5,271 nucleotides of DNA, taken from NCBI GenBank assembly GCA_022561525.1, contig JADFRB010000179.1:1-5271 (forward strand), in the 5' to 3' direction. Within the stretch, counting starts at the first letter, position 1. Each line of letters opens with the position of its first letter. Both the position numbers and the translations under genes were made by a program. The notes below the pieces were generated by a model. It was given only the letters and a program-made list of their open reading frames with translations, made no database searches and was not told the origin of the DNA. This stretch comes from Nitrospinota bacterium. GTDB taxonomy: Bacteria; Nitrospirota; Nitrospiria; Nitrospirales; UBA8639. This document shows, piece by piece, positions 1 through 5,271 of this stretch.

Positions 1-714
1 GCCGACGGCGATTTCGAGGACATTTACGATTTCTGCGAGCGGCTCGATGCGCACTGGATCAACCGTCGGCTTGTGGAAAGTTTGAACAACCTGGCGTTAC
101 TCTACCGCGCTCAAGAGCGGTACGACCGGGCCGTGCCCCTTCTTGAACGAGCCATCGCGATCAATGATCAAGCCTTTGGATCGGAAAGCCCTGGCTTGGT
201 GGGCAGCCTTAACAATCTTGCGCTCATCCACATCACCCAAAAAGCTTACAGCAAAGCGGAAATCCAGCTCAAACGGGTTGTCAGTATTACCGAAGTATCA
301 TATGGTCCTGACAATCCTCGTCTCGCACCCGGACTCACGAACTTGGCGGACCTGCATCGAATGAGGAGCCAATTCGATAAAGCGATTGCTCTTCTCGAAC
401 GGGCACTGAAAATTAATGAAGAAAAATTTGGCTCCGAGGACCCCAAAGTCGCCAATCTATTGAACAATCTAGCTCTCCTCCATTTTAACCAGGACAGCTA
501 CGACAAGGCGGAACCCCTCATGCAACGGGCCCTGGCGATCAATGAAAAAGAGTTGGGCGAAGAGCATCCAACCGTAGCTCGAACCCTCAAGAACTACGCG
601 GCACTTCTTCGACAAACCAACCGCGCCACCCAAGCCGACGAACTTGATGCCCGAGCCAAAGCCATTCAGAAGAAACAGGAACAAGCCCGGGAAAACGTGA
701 AGCGTGAACCGTGA
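1..714 (+). CDS. TPR protein, kinesin-light-chain type (5' end outside window)
   Basis: The frame is open from the first base, so the gene is 5'-partial. A GTG at 73 is only an internal candidate start, with no clear ribosome binding site. From about base 70 the protein consists of 42-residue tetratricopeptide units, each with an LNNLA/LTNLA helix-A core, a Y-D-K-A/E or similar helix B, and a linker such as FGSEDP or LGEEHP. Four units are complete (about 73-198, 199-324, 325-450 and 451-576), and a fifth is degenerate and ends in a charged Gln/Lys-rich tail. Such units form superhelical protein-binding scaffolds; no catalytic domain is visible. The first 23 residues (bases 1-69) do not fit the TPR pattern and may be foreign. 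The last codons and the stop lie inside an inverted-repeat element, so the C-terminus may have been altered by it. The fold is certain; the partner and function are unknown. Confidence 0.85.
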   Translation, partial: ADGDFEDIYDFCERLDAHWINRRLVESLNNLALLYRAQERYDRAVPLLERAIAINDQAFGSESPGLVGSLNNLALIHITQKAYSKAEIQLKRVVSITEVSYGPDNPRLAPGLTNLADLHRMRSQFDKAIALLERALKINEEKFGSEDPKVANLLNNLALLHFNQDSYDKAEPLMQRALAINEKELGEEHPTVARTLKNYAALLRQTNRATQADELDARAKAIQKKQEQARENVKREP

Positions 715-826
715 TACGTGAAGCGAATTGGAAAAAGTAATGGGAAAGGGTGACGGGTAAGGGTAAGAACCTTTCTTTCCTTATTATCCATACCTCCCTA
801 CGCATCACGTATCACCCATCACGAAT
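695..826. repeat. Imperfect inverted-repeat element overlapping the TPR gene's 3' end
   Basis: The left core gtgatacgtgaagcg (711-725) is the reverse complement of cgcatcacgtatcac (801-815) at 14 of 15 positions, and weaker matching extends outward to about 696 and 826. The left arm also carries a direct repeat, acgtgaagcg, at 695-704 and 716-725 (21-base period). The 75-base interior is purine-rich then pyrimidine-rich and has no ORF. The TGA stop of the TPR gene (712-714) lies in the left arm. It could be a small non-autonomous mobile or REP-like element, or a structured 3' end of the transcript. No target-site duplication is evident. Confidence 0.6.
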
Positions 827-833
827 TAAGGCC

Positions 834-862
834 TTGCCACAAGCCTGGCAAACACCGACAAT
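834..862 (+). promoter_or_regulatory. Candidate sigma70-type promoter with overlapping dyad
   Basis: TTGCCA (834-839) resembles a -35 box at 5 of 6 positions. GACAAT (857-862) resembles a -10 box at 4 of 6. They are separated by 17 bases, which would start transcription near 869, about 40 bases before the membrane-protein gene. TTGCCA also forms a perfect 6-base inverted repeat with TGGCAA (846-851), so a repressor or activator could bind over the -35 and spacer. An aaggcctt palindrome (828-835) abuts it. This is pattern matching only, with no experimental support. Confidence 0.3.
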
Positions 863-908
863 AGAAAAAGGGAGTGACATTCTCAGAAGCTAAACCGGAC
901 AGGAGATC

Positions 909-1295
909 ATGGAAAACGTCTTACGAATGACCTTAATAGTGGTGTGGTGCATGTTTTTCGGGTTCTTCTCCCTCTTGGGATATCTCGATGAAACTCTGGC
1001 GCAACAGAGAAAGGCCGTAATTCTCGGGGGATTGCTCCTGATCCTCGCCGCCTACCTCACCTTTGAATGGTTCACCCGCAGCAAGGAACCTGACATCACC
1101 AAAGAAGGGTTGGTCGCAGAAAAGGGAAAGGAGAACACGGTAAAAAAAGACCCGCGTTCCCAATTAGATGAACGAGTACTCCGGCGCTTGCACCTGTATA
1201 CGAAAGACAATGAACAGGAATTGAAGGCCGCAATCACTCCCGACGCTCCCAAAAAACGAAAAAAACCCGCGATCTCCACGCCAAAAAAAGTGTAA
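909..1295 (+). CDS. Small two-helix membrane protein of unknown function
   Basis: The protein has 128 residues and I do not recognise its family. ATG 909 is preceded by AGGAG (901-905) with a short 3-base spacer, which supports this start; the next Met (residue 7) lacks such a site. Two hydrophobic segments are visible, at about residues 7-25 and 35-53, joined by a short polar loop (LDETLAQQRK). The rest is a hydrophilic, strongly charged tail with basic stretches near the C-terminus (KKRKK, STPKKV). By the positive-inside rule both ends should face the cytoplasm, making a membrane-anchored cytoplasmic tail. The gene stands alone after repeat-rich DNA and is convergent with the cytochrome gene. 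It is probably a real gene, given the ribosome binding site, helices and clean boundaries; no role can be assigned. Confidence 0.7.
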   Translation: MENVLRMTLIVVWCMFFGFFSLLGYLDETLAQQRKAVILGGLLLILAAYLTFEWFTRSKEPDITKEGLVAEKGKENTVKKDPRSQLDERVLRRLHLYTKDNEQELKAAITPDAPKKRKKPAISTPKKV

Positions 1296-1306
1296 CTCAG
1301 GTGGAT

Positions 1307-1400
1307 AGACTGAAGGCCAAAGGCTTTTAGGGGGCAATCATGCGTGATCATACAAAACGTCAGGCATAATGAGTCATAGCCTTCAGTCTTTAGCCTTCAG
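1307..1400. repeat. Inverted and direct short repeats in the convergent intergenic gap
   Basis: agactgaaggc (1307-1317) is the perfect reverse complement of gccttcagtct (1379-1389), with a 61-base interior. In addition tagccttcag occurs twice in tandem, at 1377-1386 and 1391-1400 (14-base period). The repeats lie between the stop codons of the two convergent genes (1295 and 1431). They could form a hairpin in transcripts from either side and act as a weak bidirectional transcription end, but neither arm is followed by a good T-run. They may equally be intergenic repeat debris. Confidence 0.5.
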
Positions 1401-1430
1401 CCTAAATACCTGTACCAATACTCGCTGACG

Positions 1431-3440
1431 CTACTCCATTGATGATACCGCGAGCCCTTTGAGGGACAGCGCGCGCTTGGGAGCACGAACAAGCGCCAAA
1501 TCAAACTGCGCCCTCGCCGAGTTAATTCTTCCAGACTCCAACAACTGTTCTCCATACAATTCATGCACGGGTTTCACGGGAAACGGCGGACCATAACCAA
1601 AGGGAAGAGTATCCGCCATTGTCGTGGCTTCCTTCAATAACCTCAAGCTTTGGTCCACCTTTCCCTCGGCAGCAAGGAGTAAGGCTGATAATTGTTTTTC
1701 CATCACCCGTGCCGGCAATACCTGCGATGGGGAACGGGTTCCTGTTGCTGAGTGAATGTGATCGCGAAGTGTGGCAACAGCTCTTCGGGCAATGTCCATG
1801 CTGCCGGTTTTCACACCACTCAGTCCTATGGCAAAGAGTTCACTCGTCACTCCGGAAAAACGAAGCCCCGCACGGTCTTCCTCTAATCCACTCACATCCC
1901 ACTGCTGACTCTCCACAATAAACGTCCCACGCATCGCCGCTAGGTAGCCCTTCACAAACCGTGACTCCACCTGCGCCGCATCGTCTCTCACCATGTCCAA
2001 CAACCGCTTCGCGTCGGCAACCCGTCCTTGCTGGAGATAGGCGTACATCAACCAATGCACGGTATGATAGGACCGCTCGCCAACTCCCAAACTTTTTTGC
2101 TTGCGGCGCGTCTCACTCGCCGTCCAACTGATTTCATTCGCCGTGATGACCTCATCCCACATACCCAAGGCCATGAAAATATGCGAGGGCATGTGCTGGG
2201 CATGCGGGGCAGCCGCCGCAATCTTCGCATACGTCCGAGCCGCGCGAAGACCCAAATAGGCATGCTTGGGATCATCGTACGCATGAATCATGTAATGCAC
2301 AGCCCCGGGATGCCGAGGGTTCCGTTGAAACACGGACTCGGCAATCGAGGCGGCTTGCAAATACGTCTTGACATCACGTTCGCCCTGCGCGGTTCCTAAC
2401 AAGGCCAGCGCGTAAAAAGCTGCGGCATCAAGGTCATGAGGATAGCGGTCACTGAGGACACGCATCTGGTCCGCATACGTGCGATCCCGATCTACTTTTT
2501 TACCCTCCCCATACAGCGCGTGCATCGCATGCAGATATCCCTGCTCACGATCCGTAGGAGCTTTGGCGATCCGCTCTTCATCGCTCGATCCCAGTCGAGC
2601 CAGCACCTCTCGGGCCTGATCGAAATATTGCTCACCCCACAGGGGATGATTGAACGTCATGGCCTCACCCCAGTAGGCCATCACAAAATCGTGATCGATC
2701 TTCTGTGCGCGCTGAAACGCGACTTGCGCATCGTCATATTCAAAATTGTGTAGCAACAGCACGCCTCGAAGAAAATGGCGTTGCGCCTTGGGAGAACCTG
2801 ACGTGGGAAAATGTATTTCGCCAAGCATGGGCACAGGCAGTGTGGATTGTTTGGGATAAGGCCAATTCACATCCGGGCGCGGATCCGGCACAAACCCATC
2901 CCGATGGAGCATCCGCACTGTCGGAAGCATGTCTTGGTTGAGCACCGCGTCTTGTTCAATAAGACCATTGCGAAACAACAACCACGCCACCACTGAATAA
3001 ATCTGGTCCGGACTCATTGACTGTGGTGCCGTAAATGGCATGGCCCGATTGATGTAATCAAACAGCGTCGTGGCATATGGCCAATGACTGCCAATGGTTT
3101 TAATAGGATGACTCGTAGCCAACGTACCCTGCCCGCCGACCAACTCGGGCATGGGCCCTTCCACGCCAGTGGCCCCATGACAACTCGCACAATGTTCGGC
3201 AAACACCTGAGCACCTTCCTCAACCGTCCCTCTACCAACCGGCAACCCCTCGCCATCCGGCCCCACATCAATATCCCAGGCGTTGACCTCCTCATCCGTC
3301 GCCACACGTCCAAGATGAAAGGACTCGCGCTCTTCTCCACTCCACACCACAGCCGATGGACTTCCGAACAGAAAAAGAGAAATGAGAAAAAGATTTAGGA
3401 GAACGTGAACCATCAAAAGTCTACCTGCCAAAATTTTCAT
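1431..3440 (-). CDS. SoxD-like cytochrome c fused to a TPR-type C-terminal module
   Basis: The protein has 669 residues from ATG 3440. It begins with a secretion signal (MKILAGRLL then a hydrophobic stretch to ~residue 27, probable cleavage near SPSA, 27-30). Residues ~41-190 match the N-terminal domain of SoxD: the lead-in FHLGRVATDEEVNAWDIDV, the haem-binding C84-A-S-C87-H88, the YATTLFDYINRAMPF block with probable axial Met134, and a trailing RDGFV. Family knowledge makes this the electron acceptor of the SoxC molybdenum subunit. SoxD normally has a second haem domain; no second CxxCH exists here. From ~residue 205 to the end lies an alpha-helical TPR-like module, including HYMIHAYD (382-389) and HAQHMPSHIF (413-422), as I recall from uncharacterised bacterial TPR proteins. 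soxC lies upstream on the same strand, across ~540 bases carrying a MITE. The cytochrome domain is certain; the role of the fused module is unknown. Confidence 0.9.
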   Translation of the reverse strand: MKILAGRLLMVHVLLNLFLISLFLFGSPSAVVWSGEERESFHLGRVATDEEVNAWDIDVGPDGEGLPVGRGTVEEGAQVFAEHCASCHGATGVEGPMPELVGGQGTLATSHPIKTIGSHWPYATTLFDYINRAMPFTAPQSMSPDQIYSVVAWLLFRNGLIEQDAVLNQDMLPTVRMLHRDGFVPDPRPDVNWPYPKQSTLPVPMLGEIHFPTSGSPKAQRHFLRGVLLLHNFEYDDAQVAFQRAQKIDHDFVMAYWGEAMTFNHPLWGEQYFDQAREVLARLGSSDEERIAKAPTDREQGYLHAMHALYGEGKKVDRDRTYADQMRVLSDRYPHDLDAAAFYALALLGTAQGERDVKTYLQAASIAESVFQRNPRHPGAVHYMIHAYDDPKHAYLGLRAARTYAKIAAAAPHAQHMPSHIFMALGMWDEVITANEISWTASETRRKQKSLGVGERSYHTVHWLMYAYLQQGRVADAKRLLDMVRDDAAQVESRFVKGYLAAMRGTFIVESQQWDVSGLEEDRAGLRFSGVTSELFAIGLSGVKTGSMDIARRAVATLRDHIHSATGTRSPSQVLPARVMEKQLSALLLAAEGKVDQSLRLLKEATTMADTLPFGYGPPFPVKPVHELYGEQLLESGRINSARAQFDLALVRAPKRALSLKGLAVSSME

Positions 3441-3453
3441 ATGGCACTTCTTG

Positions 3454-3460
3454 CCTCCTC
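3454..3460 (-). promoter_or_regulatory. Probable Shine-Dalgarno of the SoxD-like/TPR gene
   Basis: GAGGAGG on the minus strand lies 13 bases before ATG 3440. That spacing is longer than ideal, but this is the first in-frame ATG and opens directly into a good signal peptide. The upstream in-frame TTG at 3491 lies on the far side of this site and would put a basic, non-signal stretch in front of the hydrophobic segment. The motif sits at the edge of a GC-rich repeat (gcccctgtgggg hairpin, 3461-3472), so this translation signal may be repeat-derived. Confidence 0.45.
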
Positions 3461-3730
3461 GCCCCTGTGGGGAGACCTGCCTGCGCGCCAAAGCGCTTCG
3501 GCGAAGGCGTGGGATTGAGGTGAGGGGTTTCTTTCTCTTCCCCTACGCCCCATCCCTGTAGCTACACCATCTACTGTCGCCTACCCAGAAACAGCACCTG
3601 GCTCCGCCGAGCCTCCTTCGCCGAAGTAGCACGAAGGCTGAAAGCGGCTTCGCGTTTTCGCGCCGGAGCGCTTCACCGCCCAGGCGCGCAGGCGAGTGAG
3701 ATCGGCAGCCACAGAAGAGAGAACTATATA
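3461..3730. other. Non-coding GC-rich stretch with short inverted repeats
   Basis: I see no credible gene here; the open frames give Arg/Ser/Cys-rich, low-complexity proteins. The stretch contains a small hairpin cccc-tgt-gggg (3462-3472). It also has cttcggcgaag (3496-3506), whose exact reverse complement cttcgccgaag occurs at 3616-3626. Further fragments such as gaaggc, gcggcttcgcg and gcgcttc recur on both strands. The mix looks like nested or decayed intergenic repeat elements between soxC and the cytochrome gene. No convincing promoter or terminator was found. Confidence 0.45.
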
Positions 3731-3870
3731 GGGCACCTCTAAAAACCAGGCATTTTTTGTGGGGCAAGGAAGCCGCGCGCGGAAAACCGGAGTGTATGGG
3801 CGAATACATGAGGATTTGAGCACGCGGCTGACGCCGCCCTCACGGAAAAGGACGGTTTCTAGAGGTGCCC
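3731..3870. mobile_element. MITE (non-autonomous element, ~140 bp, 17-bp TIRs, TATA flanks)
   Basis: gggcacctctaaaaacc (3731-3747) is the inverted repeat of 3854-3870 at 16 of 17 positions. The sequence tata flanks both ends directly (3727-3730 and 3871-3874), consistent with a TATA or TA target duplication. Because tata is its own reverse complement, the element boundary is ambiguous by up to 4 bases. The interior has secondary symmetry: agccgcg (3771-3777) pairs with cgcggct (3823-3829), ccgcgcgcgg (3773-3782) is a perfect palindrome, and tgtat/ataca (3793-3797/3804-3808) form a small hairpin. It encodes no transposase and must be mobilised in trans. The GGGCACCTCT terminus recalls IS5-like or related elements, but that family link is from memory. 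It lies between soxC and the SoxD-like gene. Confidence 0.8.
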
Positions 3871-3977
3871 TATACACCATACCCTACGATTTCTTCATAC
3901 ACCAGCACTTCTGCAATCATGCCCCCACTTTAACAAATGGAGAGGATACAAAGGGGGAGCAGGAGATGGGGAACCGC

Positions 3978-5249
3978 TTACACCTGCACGTTGCGCAGAT
4001 TTCCGTCTTCGTTAATCTTCCAGCTTTGGATGGCATTATTGTGGTAGTAGGAGTTGATGCCACGAACTTCGATTAACTCTTTTAGCGTGGGTTGCTGATA
4101 TCCAGTCTCGTCTGTACAGCGGCTTTGGAGTATGGCTTCTTGGCCTTCCCAATGCCAGGCAAATCGAAACCGCGTGTGGCATTGAGGTAAAATGGGATTT
4201 TGTAATTCTGCTTCTTGCCAGGTTTGTCCGCCATCAACACTCACATCGACTTTTTCGACTCGTCCACGCCCGCTCCAGGCTAATCCTCGAATTTCAACAA
4301 ATCCGGAAGCCTTCAACCGTTGTCCACCGGATGGACTGGTGATCACCGATTTCGCTTCCATCTCGAAAGTGAATTGACGCGCGGTGCCATCGGGCATCAA
4401 GTCAGTGTACTTGGAGGTTTCTTCACGAGTCATCAATGGTGCCGACACTAGTTTTAAGCGGCGCAACCATTTGATACAGGTATTGCCTTCCCACCCTGGT
4501 AACAACAACCGAAGCGGGTAGCCTTGTTCTGGCCGGAGCGGCTCCCCGTTTTGCGCATAGCACAACAACGCGTTATCCCAAACCCGGTCCAACGGGATGC
4601 TCCGTGTCATTGCGGCAGCATCGCTCCCTTCGGCCAACATCCATGTGGCCTCGGGTTTGAGATGGGCTTCTTCTAACACCGTTGAAAGCCGAACCCCGGT
4701 CCACTCGCTGGTGCTGGTCAATCCATGGATTTCTTGTACGGTTTTCCCCTTGGGGCCTTTCCATTCTTTGCCACTGTTCCCGGAGCACTCTACAAAGGCA
4801 ATCCGTGAGGTCGCGGGAAACCGTTTCAACTCATCCATCGTAAAAATTAAAGAATGCTCCACCAGACCATGAACCAACAGACGATGGCGGGAAGGATCGA
4901 TGAGTGGCACACCATTGTGATGGCGTTCAAAATGGAGAGCCGACGGCGTGATGATGCCCTGCAAATCTTGCAAGGGAGTTCGAGAATGTTGAGGCTTTGT
5001 TAATCTCTTGGCCTGTTCAAACCGCGACCGAGAACCATAGACCGTAGCCAGTGCACCCGGCACTTTGGTGGGATCGCCCGGCACATCTAGGGCTCGACCG
5101 GAAGGCGGACTCAATAACAAGTTCGCCGCGGCCATCCCCAGCACAGATGTGGCACCAACGAGAAAGGCCCGGCGATTTGGTGGGTCTTTGTGCCGGATTG
5201 TTACATCAGCCCTGCCGTCTTCGGGCCTGTGTTCAGATTCTTCACTCAT
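3978..5249 (-). CDS. soxC: SoxC, molybdopterin subunit of sulfane/sulfite dehydrogenase
   Basis: The protein has 423 residues, full length for SoxC. An in-frame stop at 5262-5264 just upstream of ATG 5249 fixes the start region, though the ribosome binding site is weak (GGGA, 7-base gap). Arg26-Arg27 in NRRAFLVG, followed by a hydrophobic stretch, is a Tat signal, as expected for a periplasmic enzyme that folds with its cofactor. Residues ~95-270 form the molybdopterin-binding sulfite-oxidase fold, with the Mo-ligand Cys155 in VECSGNSG. Residues ~290-410 form the Mo-cofactor dimerisation domain (SVITSPSGG, GLAWSGRGRV, DVSVDGGQTW, LQSRCTDETGY). The C-terminal YYHNNAIQSW is typical of SoxC. The family oxidises sulfane sulfur bound to SoxYZ, or sulfite, and passes electrons to SoxD. 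The next gene downstream encodes a SoxD-like cytochrome. No other sox genes are in the window, so the true substrate (sulfite versus SoxY-bound sulfur) is open. Confidence 0.95.
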   Translation of the reverse strand: MSEESEHRPEDGRADVTIRHKDPPNRRAFLVGATSVLGMAAANLLLSPPSGRALDVPGDPTKVPGALATVYGSRSRFEQAKRLTKPQHSRTPLQDLQGIITPSALHFERHHNGVPLIDPSRHRLLVHGLVEHSLIFTMDELKRFPATSRIAFVECSGNSGKEWKGPKGKTVQEIHGLTSTSEWTGVRLSTVLEEAHLKPEATWMLAEGSDAAAMTRSIPLDRVWDNALLCYAQNGEPLRPEQGYPLRLLLPGWEGNTCIKWLRRLKLVSAPLMTREETSKYTDLMPDGTARQFTFEMEAKSVITSPSGGQRLKASGFVEIRGLAWSGRGRVEKVDVSVDGGQTWQEAELQNPILPQCHTRFRFAWHWEGQEAILQSRCTDETGYQQPTLKELIEVRGINSYYHNNAIQSWKINEDGNLRNVQV

Positions 5250-5255
5250 GGCTTT

Positions 5256-5270
5256 TTCCCATTAAGGGAA
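5256..5270. repeat. Short dyad in the soxC leader
   Basis: ttccc (5256-5260) and gggaa (5266-5270) form a perfect 5-base inverted repeat around attaa, just upstream of the soxC start. It overlaps the weak GGGA ribosome binding site and could mask it or bind a regulator. It is short enough to be chance. Confidence 0.2.
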
Positions 5271-5271
5271 T

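Noticed and set aside
1377..1400. CRISPR-like tandem repeat
   Set aside because: There are only two 10-base units with a 4-base gap, far below any CRISPR repeat-spacer architecture.
2028..2399. Open frame of 123 residues on the plus strand inside the cytochrome/TPR gene
   Set aside because: It is antisense to a well-supported coding sequence. Its composition reflects the complementary codons and no ribosome binding site was seen.
3441..3491. N-terminal extension of the SoxD-like protein to a TTG at 3491
   Set aside because: It would place a basic, repeat-encoded stretch before the signal peptide and lacks its own ribosome binding site. ATG 3440 opens directly into a normal signal sequence.
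3543..3880. Minus-strand open frames of 88 and 99 residues across the MITE and GC-rich stretch
   Set aside because: The products are Arg/Ser/Cys-rich without domain character, and the frames run through MITE terminal repeats.
3922..3957. Possible terminator after soxC (ccccc-a-cttt versus aaaggggg)
   Set aside because: The stem has a bulge and an 18-base loop, with no T-run following on the minus strand.
3978..5249. Assignment as SorA or a YedY/MsrP-type enzyme
   Set aside because: The VECSGNSG region, length, dimerisation domain and YHNNAIQSW C-terminus fit SoxC better, and the next gene downstream encodes a SoxD-like cytochrome.

Overview
The window holds four protein-coding genes: two on the plus strand (1-1295) and two on the minus strand (5249-1431). 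They meet convergently at about 1296-1430. GC content is moderate, genes are well spaced, and the intergenic DNA is full of degenerate inverted and direct repeats. A soxC homologue, a c-type cytochrome and kinesin-light-chain-type TPR proteins fit a chemolithotrophic or respiratory Gram-negative bacterium. The repeat style recalls Nitrospirota (Nitrospira) or some Proteobacteria, but this is an impression from memory, and no marker gene here fixes the taxon.

Left part, plus strand. A 5'-truncated gene (1-714) encodes at least four 42-residue TPR units of the kinesin-light-chain type. Its stop codon lies inside an inverted-repeat element (about 695-826). After a possible promoter with an overlapping dyad (834-862) comes a small two-helix membrane protein of unknown function (909-1295). 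A second cluster of short repeats (1307-1400) fills the convergent gap.

Right part, minus strand. The first gene in transcription order is soxC (5249-3978), the Tat-exported molybdopterin subunit of sulfane/sulfite dehydrogenase. Downstream of it is a gene (3440-1431) whose first ~190 residues match the N-terminal haem domain of SoxD, the usual cytochrome partner of SoxC. The second SoxD haem domain is absent. Its place is taken by a long TPR-like module (~460 residues) with conserved-looking His-rich motifs. The two genes probably form one periplasmic Mo/haem electron-transfer unit that oxidises sulfite or another reduced sulfur compound.

Between the two genes lie about 540 non-coding bases. 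These include a clear MITE of about 140 bp (3731-3870) with 17-bp terminal inverted repeats and flanking TATA, plus GC-rich repeat debris up to the cytochrome gene's ribosome binding site. The most noteworthy items are the SoxD-TPR fusion, the MITE splitting the soxC/soxD-like pair, and a possible transposase remnant at the 5' edge of the first TPR gene.
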